From positions 919,745-983,744 of the forward strand of contig VZRZ01004175.1 in NCBI GenBank assembly GCA_013398175.1: a stretch of 64,000 bases of DNA, in the 5' to 3' direction. This document shows, piece after piece, positions 24,103 through 35,500 of this stretch; positions within the stretch are counted from its first letter, which is position 1; every line of letters starts with the position of its first letter. The notes beneath the pieces are model-generated. The model was not told the origin of the DNA and did no database searches. It saw nothing but the letters and a program-made list of their open reading frames with translations. The position numbers were made by a program, and so were the translations under genes. This stretch comes from Climacteris rufus (taxonomy: Eukaryota; Chordata; Aves; Passeriformes; Climacteridae).

Positions 24103-27100
24103 TTCTATCAGTTGCTACATATCAGTGCTTTATTTTAATGTGGGTTAATTTGCTGAAGTGTTTTTGAAATCAAAGGAAAATAGGATTTTGAGGGAAAAGT
24201 AGCTGAGTTCACAAGGAGGAGGTGAAGCAATTTTAGATTAGTCCTTCTTCCATTCTCCTGAACAGTTTTGTGGAATTTTACCCAATCAAGAACAAGTGTC
24301 AATATGAGTTTTCATATAATTTAATAATTCCTTTTCATCTAATTTAGATATTATGTCCCAGATGCAGTGAAGCATGTAAGCTTTACACATATTTAATTGT
24401 AAGAGTGTAAGGAATCTATACAATTCATGTGCTTTATGTTCAGGATGCAGGTGTTCTACTACCTCAAACCCTGAATTAGGATCCATCCATTCTGTTACTT
24501 GTTTGGTTATTCATGTACGTCAATCACTTAAAACAACCTGCATCTTGAATCCCCCCAGAGGACTTCATGAAATTGTAAAGGGATGTGACAGTTTTCTATG
24601 ATTATTAAGACTAGATTAAATATGTGATTAAATGAGAGTTTAAGATACACCCTAATTATACCTAGAGGGAAGATAACAAGAAAGAGAGCTTGTTTAAAGA
24701 GCTCCTCAAAGCACAACCAGCTCTTAAAGTCTGGTGTCCCAGTGTCTATAATGTTATTCATGATTGCAGCTGCCATCTACCCACAACCAATGAACTCCAG
24801 AAGAGTCATAGGTGTACTGCTATAGTGTATAATATAGAGCTATATGGTATACTATAGAGATATTGGGGTCTCTTACTTAACAGAGATTTAATATCTATTT
24901 CACAAGCCTGTTCTGTGAAATCGATTATGGAGCCTGTTGGGCATAAGTTGCTTTGAGAGACTATGGTGAGAAAAGTTAATAATGATAGAAAATTTTAAAA
25001 TAGTTGTTGATTTGCTAGTACATCCTCCATCTTGTATTAATATCTATTCACAGCCAGTCATGAACCATTTAAAATAATTAAGTATGGTTTTCAGTGTTGT
25101 TTGAAGTTGTTTATTTTTATTTGGATTTTATTAAAAATGTGATAGCTGTAGCATTTCATTATAAGGACTTGCATGAATAAGGATTTCTGAGAAAAACAAT
25201 TGATAAAATAGTAGAAAACTCTTTGTCTCCTCGTCAGGTAGACCAGACCTGTGAAATTTTGAAATTTCTCACATTAAGCTTTTGAATCACTATTTCTTTA
25301 ATGTGAAAGTTTTCTTGTCATAGTAATCTTTAGGAGAATTGTAATGTATTGATAACAAACACTATTTTGAGCAAGAAAAGAGAGCAGAAAATGAAATAAT
25401 AGCAAGTTTACAGTTTGAGGGGAGCAAGGTTTCTTCCCTTCATTTTCCACTTGAAAATGTTGGTATAAAAGTTGATTGTTTTTAAAGCTTGCAACCTATT
25501 AGGCTGCTAATCTCCCAGCTCCTTCAAGTTATTTTTCATTTCAAGGTAATTATTGTTGCATAAGAGACAAATACTTTTTTCTTCCTATACTTCTCCATTT
25601 ATGGCATTTTCTGGGAAAACCTACTTTCAGTAACCCCTGAATTGCAGCCATTTGTTCTGTTGTGTTAATTTACTGATAATCAAGTCATCTGCGAAAATTT
25701 TTGATCTCCCCTGGTAGTATGGCAATGCTTGTTTTCTGAGTTTGACTCATTTGAGATCTTCCACGGGAGATACCATGTAATAAAGGTATTACAGATGTTA
25801 AATAATGTTAAGTAATGTTTTTGAGCTTTTTTACATAACCCATAAGACAGAGAAGACTGTGTTTGCTTTTACAGCATAGTTAATTTAGTGGTTAGTTAGG
25901 CCTTTTACCAATGAAATCATCTGTGTTAACGAGTTAGGATAACAGTATGTTGCACTACCTTGACATTTTGATTTCAAGAAGGCTGTGATTGAAAACAGAG
26001 AGGTTTTTTCATTCCTGGATACAAGGTGTGCAGCTGCTGGTCTGCTCCCACATCACTCTCAGAAGCTTTCAGCTAGCTGAGAGAGTGAAGTGAACGTCGG
26101 GATTCTCTAGGGACTTCACCTGTTTCCTTCTCAGGGCAATGTTGACTGGCTGATCCTTTCATGTCATCTCCCAAAGCCAGTGGTCATTTTGGAAGGATGC
26201 TGGCTACTTACATAATGTGGCTACAGAAAAAATGACTTTGCTGTTTCCTGGCATAAGCATAAATTTCTGATTTAAACATGAAACCCCATATTATTTCTAA
26301 TTAAGAGTGCCTGAGACATTCCTTTTCATGCGTCTTCATGGCACTGGTGCCTGAAATTACACAAAATCCCAGACTGCTAGTATTTAAAGAGGATTAAAAA
26401 TGATGATCGAGATGTTAGGAAGTTACTGTTTAGAGGCTCCTCAAACCTCCAACCTCCCTCTGAGAAGCCAGCATATTTTGTGTAACATAAAAAGACAGTT
26501 TTTCTTTCCATCATTGTAGTTTCTTTATACTTTTGTAGTAACAGATTGTGGTGATAAAACATGCACATAATTACATAGCAAAAAGAAAATTAGCTATTTA
26601 TTTAACTACACAGGAAATTTAGGATTCAAAAAGTGAATTTCCTAATAGCAAAATATACATATATATTTAAATTCTACATGGATGTAAATCATTTCTATGC
26701 AGAATATGGAGAGGTTCTAAAGCTTGTGAGCATGTAGAGTCTCCCTGAGTTTTAGTAAAATTAGTGAAATACTGAATACATCATTAAACAAAGCAAAGAA
26801 CTGAGACATTGCCCAGATACTCAAACTGCTGTCAGATTCCTACTTCCTGTTAAATTCAACTTAAGACAAGGACTTGCATAAATGAAAACAATATTCCTAT
26901 GTGAATTGTATTTCCCTGTATCAAGAATTTTCTTTAAAGGATTCTTTAGCCCTATACTAGACAAAAATAAAACTACCGTATTATAAATAAATAATAAAAG
27001 ACACTTGCATATCAAGTACAATAGAAAATATGCAAATATGGAAAATAAACCCAAGAAAATAAAAAAAAAAAAGCAATAATCCTATTAGCTTCTACCAATT

Positions 27101-29112
27101 AAAATGGAAAAATGTAGATTCATCTGACTTCCAAAGCTGTTTTCCAACACATCATTATTCTTAATGATATCTTATGGAAACAATCATAGATGAATGGCTG
27201 TTTATTCACACGTAAAATCTGTTTCAGCAACTGGTAAATGTCAGAAAAATAAAAAGCATAAATCAATCTAAGATTTATATGAGTAAAATATTACAATGTG
27301 GCAAATTACAGCCACAAACTTCTTAAATTTCTTTTAGAGTTTGGCAGCAGAAGCCCAGTCCCTGTTGTACACTGATCTCTTCACATGCGTTTTTGCATAT
27401 AGCAGGGAGTATGCTACTGGATTTGGGGTTTTATGCACCACAGTTACAAAATGAAAAAGGTTTATCACTGTGGGTTTGCCTGAGGGTTAAATTATGGAGT
27501 TGTTGTTGTACCAGGAAAAAAAAAAAAACAGAAGATGGGAATATTCCTACTAAGTACATGTGTACTACATTGAACATCCAGCTAAGAGCATTGTAGAACC
27601 ACTATGCAACCCTCATTGTTCAGAGATTCTTATATAGTTTTACAGAAATACTTATTATATTCATTCTGCTCTTGACATAAAAGCATTTTAAATCACTCAT
27701 AAAAATATTAATGCACAGAAAAGGTGTAGGAAATCAAGGATTTCCATGCATTAAAAAATCAAGTAGAAAAGGACCTTTCATTCATTGCTCTTTGAAATCC
27801 AGCAGACTGCATAAATTTCTTCCTTTAAAGATGAATTCAGAGAGACTCAAGAGAGGAATTGAGAATATGAAATTCACGTCTAGATTATCAGAATCAGTCT
27901 CCCATTTTCTGATATTTTTGGAGACCAACCTGAGTGCAATTGAGAATAAAGGAGAGAATGTCAGCCCAGATTTAAAGCCTGAACATTCCCATGAATAATC
28001 CAGATTCTGATGTTTGTTGGTCTAAAATTTATCCAGAGATGCTAGTGAGGCAAAAGATTTGAAAGGAATGGTAGCAATAAATTTTGTCAAAACTGAACCT
28101 TCTGATCCAACACATTGGCTCAAAATGTGTTTGTGTCACCTGATTTTCTTTTGTTTTGCATTGTAAATCAAGAAACACATGCGATTTTAAGACTATTAAC
28201 AAGGTGATTAAGCCTTTGAACCCAGTTAGATATGATAAAATGTTGATAACATTTAGGAAAAGGAGAGAGGAACAGGATAAAAAACTCCTACTGTGTCACT
28301 TAACAGCAGGCAGGACAGATTTGTGAGGTTGTGTGGTAGGGCAGCTGAACGATGAAAATACTATTTACATACAAATCTAGAAAAGAAAAATAAAGTGAGC
28401 AGTTAGAAAGAAAAGTAGTCATCAGCATTATAGTTAATCCAGATGAAGTTCTTGTAAAAGGATAAAGAAAGAATCTTGGACACAGGAATGCTAATAAAAA
28501 CTTATAACTCTCTGAGGCAGGAAATGAATGTTTTATATTTGACATTTCCAGAAACTCTTTCAGTTTGTGGTGTCAATCATCTTAGTGCAGAAGATGCCTG
28601 CTACTTTGTTGTTGCTAAAAGGAGGTTTCAAATGGAACTTTACTAACCCCTGCATTTGTCTGCATTTTCTGTTACCCTGTGAAAGTACATCACACGTTTC
28701 CTGCATTTCCAGAACTGCAACATTCTTCATTCTTTCTTCTGGATCCAGTAGTAGCACGCTGAAATCATACTGCATTGTTACAGATTCAGAAGCAGTAGAT
28801 TAAAACTGTGCTATTATATTGCTGTAGCTTATTTTTCACATGAACAATTTGCCAAAAACATATAGGACTCAAACTCTATGAGTAGTGGAGAAGCTTACTT
28901 CTAATAATCAATAAAGCTTAGTCACTGTGCATGAAACTAGGATTTTTGCAAATCCAGGCAACATCTTCATTTATTTATGCCACAATTTTTTGCTCATAGC
29001 ATGGCTATTTTCATTTTCTGATTTAAAATGTGCTCCCCTATAAAAAAGTGTCTTCCCCCTTAACATTCAATACATCAGTCTTCAAGTAAAGCTATAATTA
29101 ATATCTGCCCAC

Positions 29113-29129
29113 AAAAAAAAAAAAAAAAA
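29113..29129. repeat. Poly-A tract (17 A)
   Basis: An uninterrupted run of 17 A. There is no clear element upstream for which it could be the tail. Confidence 0.9.
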
Positions 29130-29534
29130 CCCAAAGTGAGGGAGAAAAATGCATCTATGACAATACTCTGAAATGTTATTAAAAGTAGTCTTTGTTAAAA
29201 ACAGAAATAGTTCTTACTGACCCTGACCAATGCTGTTTCTTCTTTTCTTCCTTAATATTATGTTACTGACCACATAATATTATATTACATCCTCATTTAT
29301 TTTCTAGCTTTGTTCTCCCAAGTAGCAGTAAAGTATTTATATGCTATTGTGTATGTGTGTATAAAACACAAAAATCTCATAGGAATACTGCAGTTCAACT
29401 TCATAATAATTTTGTATCTTTTCCTGGTACCATTTGTTTTTCGTTTATTTTCCATTTTTTGTTACAGTCCTTTTCACTTGCCAAACACCTCCAGGGCAGT
29501 GTGAACAGAAATAAAAGAGGCTGACTCTGCATGT

Positions 29535-29583
29535 NNNNNNNNNNNNNNNNNNNNNNNNNNNNNNNNNNNNNNNNNNNNNNNNN
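29535..29583. other. Assembly gap (49 N)
   Basis: A run of N bases, lying about 60 bp before an antisense CR1. The true length is unknown. Confidence 1.
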
Positions 29584-29645
29584 TTTGAGCCCTAATATAA
29601 AGATAGGGACGTTTTTATCATCTTGTATTTGACAATTTCTTTGTC

Positions 29646-30160
29646 ACAGAATCACAGAACTGTTAGGGTTAGAACATACCTCTGCTGTTCATCCAGTCCA
29701 ACCTCCCTGTCGAGGCAAGGTCACCTGGAGCAGGTGACACAGGAACATGCTCAGATGGGTTTTTAGTATCTCCAGAGAGGGAGCCTCCAACACCTCCCTG
29801 GGCAGCCTGTTCAGAGTTCTGCCACCCTCAATGTAAAGTTCTTCATCATGTTGAGGTGAAACTTCTTTTGTTTTAGTTTAAGGCCATTGCTCCTCATCCT
29901 GACACTGGGCACCACTGAAAAGAGTCTGACATCATCCTCCTGACATGGGCATTTGAGATATTTTTATGCATTAATGGGATCCCCTCTCAGTCTTCTCTAA
30001 ACAGGCACAGTTCCCGCAGTCTCACCTCATGAGAGAGATACTCCAGACCCCAAATCATCTTTGTGACCTCTGCTGGACCCTGTCCAGTAGCTCCTTGTCT
30101 TTCTTGTACTGAGGAGCCCAGAACTGGACACAGCACTCCAGGTGTGACCTCACTAAAGAT
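29646..30160 (-). mobile_element. CR1 LINE 3' fragment, antisense
   Basis: In + orientation it begins with the reversed CR1 terminus (acagaatcacagaactgtta...atccagtccaacctccctg). It continues through the blocks cacctccctgggcagcctgtt, aaggccattgctcctcatcc and gggatcccctctcagtcttct, and ends with ctggacacagcactccaggtgtgacctcac. About 515 bp remain, so the 5' end is truncated. It is antisense to the host gene. Confidence 0.95.
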
Positions 30161-31020
30161 GAGTCACTCTTACATTTGTCCATTCTTCCACTCAGCTGGA
30201 AGTCTTCTTCGTGGTGCCACTATTACAAACTTTCATCAACTTTTTTCTAATCCAGCTATATGAAAAACATTTCTGATTTCTAGTACAGACCAGGTGAATT
30301 AACCAGCTAAAAGTTAATCAAGTTAATCTTACAAATGCAGCAAAGCATAGGTGAGAATGTTGTGTACCAGCTGCCACCCTGCAGTGTGAGCCATTCAGCA
30401 CCCACCTAGACTGGCATTTGTCTGAACTAACCTGCTTATTTTTTCATGAGTCGGCAGGAAATGCAGTCTGTGGTAAAGGTGTTTAAAGTAGTTGTGGCTA
30501 CAGGAGTTTCTAGAGGCCCCTGTGGTGGGAAGGTCAGGTCAGTAGAACTGTTGTGTACCCCGTTTAATAGGGAATGTAGGTGAGAGAAGAAGTCAAAGTG
30601 AGATTTTTTACTATTGATGTGCTTCTGAATACTTAGCTGAAAATGCTTTTACCTTAAATACTCCTTCAATTATGTCCTTGCTTTCATGTGCTGTCTACAC
30701 ACACTTTGTTTTCTCTGTGGTTATTTATAATTGATAATGAAAATAACTTTGAAAATAAGATAATATTTACTAAATAAAACCTGAATTCAGTTATCTCTTG
30801 GTAGCATTTCTTGGTACAAACCTGGGTACAATTTCAGAACCTGTCATATTTAGTCCAAGTCCTACTTACATCCTTTTTCTTAAAAGTACCTGAATGTTTC
30901 CTTATTGTCATCACTGAATGAAGACTGAACTTTGGTGTTTCTTTTTTATTTGAGGAAAAAAAATGGGTTTGGACAGCAACATGTGTAGAATAAACCCAGT
31001 AAGTTTTCTATTCAATACTT
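30161..31020 (+). other. Intron, no supported gene
   Basis: Intronic sequence of mixed composition. A short segment near 30858-30882 (tcctacttacatcctttttctta) faintly resembles the start of the duplicated unit described at 31036 and 32472. Nothing else was recognised. Confidence 0.4.
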
Positions 31021-31035
31021 CACTATGCAGCATTG

Positions 31036-31160
31036 TGAGGTCCTACTTATATCATTGTCTAATCCTGGGATGTCTGATCATTCAGAGCATTGGCTTATTA
31101 AAGCTAATATCATATCATAGTGAGCATGGGGCTCAATTTAATTAGCAACCACTGTGATCA
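31036..31160. repeat. Degenerate repeat unit, copy A
   Basis: Aligned by eye with 32472-32593. The best 50-bp core (gaggtccta...ctgatcattcag) is identical at about four positions in five. Similarity continues through the segment containing the atcatatcata / caacatcata block and the aattagca motif. The frames 30963-31145 and 32326-32574 share CLIIQ/YLIIQ-like ends for this reason. It is either an old duplication or two copies of an interspersed repeat; I do not recognise the family. Confidence 0.55.
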
Positions 31161-32254
31161 AAATTAATTGAATGTGGTGAAGGCGAAATGGAAAATTATG
31201 CAAAAATTTGGGGTTGAAATTTTGTTAACATATGGGACACTTCAAGAGACAATACTAGGAAATTATTGGAGAATTTGAATAAAAAACAGAATATTTTCAC
31301 TGCTATAAGGCAGATTATTTCAGAAAGTATATGCAAATGATTGTGTTACAATTTGACACTAGCAGTCACAGTGTCTTACCCATTCTCTCTTCGACCACAA
31401 AACTTATGGCCTGTATTTTTGTTGTTCTGATGGTTCCATAAGCCCTTCTCTGGAAATCTGCAGTAGCTTGTTGATTATTTTCCTTGTTTTTGTGACCACT
31501 GGACCATCACACATATGATACAGCTGAGAATAGAATCCACCACCCAGCTTAGCTTGATGATCTGCACATGTCACATCAGAGCTACAATAAGGACAAAGGA
31601 CAGGGAAAAAGGATTTAAGGAGGAAGAATGAACTGAATCACTCAGAGATCGCAAAAGTGGTTTTCTTTGGCTATACATAGTGGATTATAGAGCTGAATCA
31701 AAGGTAGCAAAGAAAAATACTCTCACTAAATTGGATTTGGGAGAGAAAGAGTTTGACATGAAAGAGGTAAGTTTTGGAGATAGATGATGTCATGTAGCAT
31801 TGAAGAATTAGTTTCCTGAAGCAAACTATTCAATTGTTTGATGTCAACAGTAGAAGAGGTACTTGCACTGACAATGTTCAGTATAAGGGAAGAAATAACA
31901 AAGCCAAATATACTGAAAGAAAAGCAAAATAAACTGTCACAAATCAAAGAATGTGACAGTTTCTCAGTCAACAAATAATGTATTTGAGGAAAGAAAGAAT
32001 AATCAGGTAAGGAAGTGAAAACAGCATTTTTGCCTCCACGTCCAAGTAAACCTACAGTCATTTAGTAGGGCAAAAACTTATCCCTAGGAGCAGTTTGGAA
32101 GAGTATGTCAGGACACTAGAAGCAACTCAATGCATGCTCTGTAAGAAATGGATTTTCTGGTTATGGACGTATTTTTTGCTATTGTAGTCTGACAAGTCCA
32201 GTGAGTGACAGAGAAACTGTACTTTTTAAATAACACAGGAGACTAAAAATCAAG
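31161..32254. other. Spacer between repeat copies, no supported gene
   Basis: AT-rich intron between the two copies of the degenerate unit. The minus-strand frame 32061-31726 is of no recognisable family. Confidence 0.4.
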
Positions 32255-32325
32255 TTCACCTAGATTCTTGAGTTAGTCTCAGACTCACTGTATGACCTTG
32301 AAATTCTGTTCCCTCACTGCAATTC
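32255..32325 (+). repeat. Possible old MIR/CORE-SINE-like remnant
   Basis: The string gttagtctcagactcactgtatgaccttgaaattctgttccctcactg resembles the conserved centre of MIR-type SINEs (a ctgtgtgaccttgggcaag-like block followed by a cctcagtttcc-like block). The match is short and judged by eye. Confidence 0.2.
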
Positions 32326-32327
32326 TT

Positions 32328-32363
32328 GCTGCACTTTCTTCTACTGCTGCACTTTCTTCTACT
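32328..32363. repeat. 18-bp tandem duplication
   Basis: GCTGCACTTTCTTCTACT is present twice in direct succession with no mismatch. Confidence 0.9.
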
Positions 32364-32471
32364 GTTTCCTTTTTGTGGGATCATAATGATGATATTCTGC
32401 TTGCTAAATGATACTTCACTTGTCCATTCTTTATCTATATCGTTTTTAAAATTTCTAGGTTTGTCTGAAAG

Positions 32472-32593
32472 AGGTCCTTATTTACATCCTTTCCTAATCA
32501 TGGGATATCTGATAATTCAGATTGGCTGCTTTTGGAAGCCAATACAACATCATAAGGATCAGGAAACTCCATGAATTAGCAGCAGCTGTAATC
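32472..32593. repeat. Degenerate repeat unit, copy B
   Basis: Partner of 31036-31160, about 1.44 kb downstream and in the same orientation. Shared blocks include gaggtcct, cctaatcatgggatatctgat, aattcag and gaattagcag. A cacttcact-like motif upstream of both copies suggests the homology reaches further left, interrupted by an indel. Confidence 0.55.
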
Positions 32594-35500
32594 TGTCAGG
32601 TCTCACACATTAAATGAAACATATTTGACAGTAATCATGTTCCACAGAAGTTCATTCCAAACTCATGTTTTCTGCAAAGGATTAGTAGATCACCCAGAGG
32701 GAGTTGGTGTTCTCAAAGTCCAAACCAACTGTCCTAAACTCAGTATGGGACAGTCAGACTCATTCTCAGGAGACAGCTTGTCAATAGAAAGATTAGATTG
32801 TGCATAAAGGAATTTCTGATCAGCAATTTTAAATCCACTGCCCAATACCTAAGACCAACCACAGAGGATCCAATTCATTCTATGTTTTCACAGAACACAA
32901 ACTTTTAATTTTGTTTCTCTAAAATATGCACATTATGTTATCAGTGACTTTTTTTTCCTTTTTCCCAGAACAATTTTTTTTCCTCAAGGATTTTAAAACT
33001 TAATGCATTACTGTGAAAAAGTAACTTTAGCATTCATTTGCACTCAACAGTATTTAAATATACATTTTCCTCTATCAGCACTGTCAATATGTATCAAGTA
33101 TCCATAAGTAGTTTTTTGCAACAACTCCTAGCTTTTATTAACAGAAAATATGTCTGTCCATCTAGTAATTACATAGATGCACTTTCTTTCAGTTGCAATG
33201 GAATCAGATGCACAAATAATTTTAAAAGCCCTTTATCTTGGTGCACCTTTCCTTGGTGATTGGCTGACACAAGAGAAAACATCATCTTACAAGTTGGATA
33301 CATAGCATATATTAACATGTTAAGTAACCTATAGAAACTCTGATATGTGATTTCTGTAGAAAAAAAATCTAAATTCAGCGTTTATGTGGCTTGATGCAAA
33401 TTTCAGACTCTTACAATAAAGAAAATACAGGTCCCATAGTGTGTTACTTAACTTGCTATAATATATGTCTGTTTCATGACAAGAAAACTTATATCATATT
33501 CCAGACTATGTTTCCTTATTAGCCTTTTGAATCATCCTTGACCAGATGCTGCATGATTGCTCCATTCTATGCATGTCCTTATGATCAGTGACAGATGCTC
33601 ATGCTCTGAATTTGCCTGGAAAATCACTGGTCTTGAAGCAGTGTGTAAAGAAATCATAAATAATGTGATTTTATTAGCATAGGGATTCACACATTTGGGA
33701 AAATTACTACCATCTGTGTGCACTAGTGCAGCATCGTGCCTTGTAGATCAGATCTGATTCATGCTCTGCCAACTATGAATAGAAATTGAATTACTTGGTA
33801 TTTTTCTGCACAAGATCATGCAGACAGGCCTCTGCATGTCCAGCTAATTGCTATTACCAATTGCTGAATACCAGAAATGTATTACTGTCAACATTTCCAT
33901 ATGTGACTACCTGCTCAAGGACTCTGATTATGATAGTATATAAATAAATACAGTAATTTTATTATATGCCATATTCTCCATCTATATGAGAGGATTTGTG
34001 TAGAAGTTAACCACCCTAAACCAGATTATGTTTGCCTTGACTCACCCATGAGGTTTAAAGAACACCATAGTAGAAAACTTTAGCAGACATACTCTCCTCA
34101 TACCTTAAATAGGAAATCAAAGGCTTCACATGACAACATATCTTTCAAAGACTTTCAAAGATTTTCAAAGCCTTAGGTGTGTCTATATTTAGGCTCTAAT
34201 TAGTTCCTAAAATATGGATGTCATGCAGGATTTAAACAGGTGTTTTCTAGATTTCTAATCCATTCAGCTCTCCTCCTAAGCATTCTACTCTTCCACTTGA
34301 ATCTCTGATCACAAAACAAAGAAGCTCTATAAATAAACAAGCAACCTTTTACAAATATTATAAACAGGTTCATTTGTCTCCATCAGAAAGCCATAGGACC
34401 TGCAGTATGAGGCATGCTTTTCACATAACTTATGGAGATAGCTCAGGAGGTTTCTGACTCCAGTGAGACTTTGGTACCTTCCATCCTAGAGAGTTTATTA
34501 AAACTGATATAGAGAAATCTCGCATTAAATTTGGTCAAAGACTATTCGCCTGTTACCAACTTCACTGTTTGTTCCCTTCAAACAAGTTTCTCCCATCCTC
34601 ACTTAAAGTGAAATTATTGGCAGTTTTGATTTAAAAGGATAAGTGTTTAAACCTGTTAAAGAACCAGTCACAACTAGAAAATTTAATATTCTTAGCCTAT
34701 GGAACAGTGTTAAATGAGTGTCAACATCATTCCTCATAGACATTATACTAAACATCACTTGCAGTTTGGCAAGAGAATAGATTTCTGACCTGTGACTGCA
34801 CTTTTCTTGTCATCTAGCTTTATGAGAAATTGTCATCTAAGTTGTTGAAAGTAATAACAGAACTACATTTTAATGCAAAGTCTTAATGCATCTGTAGTAT
34901 TTCCTAATTTTTTCCTTTGTATACTGTACAAACTGGTAACAACTCTCACATATTGTGTTATGTTCTAGTCTTCTGTCTTCAAAACCTGAGATCATCCAGA
35001 TATCTGCCAGTACTTTCTGCAGATGTCTTAAAAAGGAATGAAAGGCAAAGCTGTCTGAACTCAGTCTGATAAGATCATTTTCATCTGAATGAAAACTTGC
35101 TATTGAGTAGTCTATCACTTAGAAGTCACTTAGCCAGCACTGCCTAGTATCACTGGAGTATGTATTCAATTTGAATATTGATACAACAGCTGAAGGCATC
35201 TGTTTATATTTCACAAAAGCTACTGTCATTAGATCTTCAAGGGGTTGAGATAATGCCTCTTTGTTACTTTTTCCCTTAGCACGGAATAGAAGAATTCCCT
35301 GGTGCCTTTTTCATGGAAAAAGATGTTCAAATAAATCTTAATACAAAATATACACAGTGTGTTTGTGTCATTAGTGGAATATAAAAATAGGCAACACATT
35401 TTGAAGTATCTAATATGAGGTGATTAAGTTCTTATTTTCTATTGCGCAGTCCAGAAATTATGAGAAAGTTATCTCTTACATAATTGAAGTTATGCAAATA

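Larger units (their letters stand above)
18672..29534 (+). other. Start of the approximately 43-kb intron, no supported gene
   Basis: AT-rich intron from the donor gtagtt onward. It contains homopolymer runs, a 16-bp-period repeat at 22895-22924, a weak ancient CR1 tail at 24046-24102 and an AT-rich imperfect inverted repeat at 24827-24864. Open frames (such as 22793-23053 on the minus strand and 27711-27998 on the plus strand) resemble nothing known and have no splice or family support. Confidence 0.5.

Noticed and set aside
27711..27998. 95-codon + strand frame starting with ATG
   Set aside because: The composition is ordinary, there is no recognisable domain, and a frame of this length is expected by chance in 64 kb of intron.
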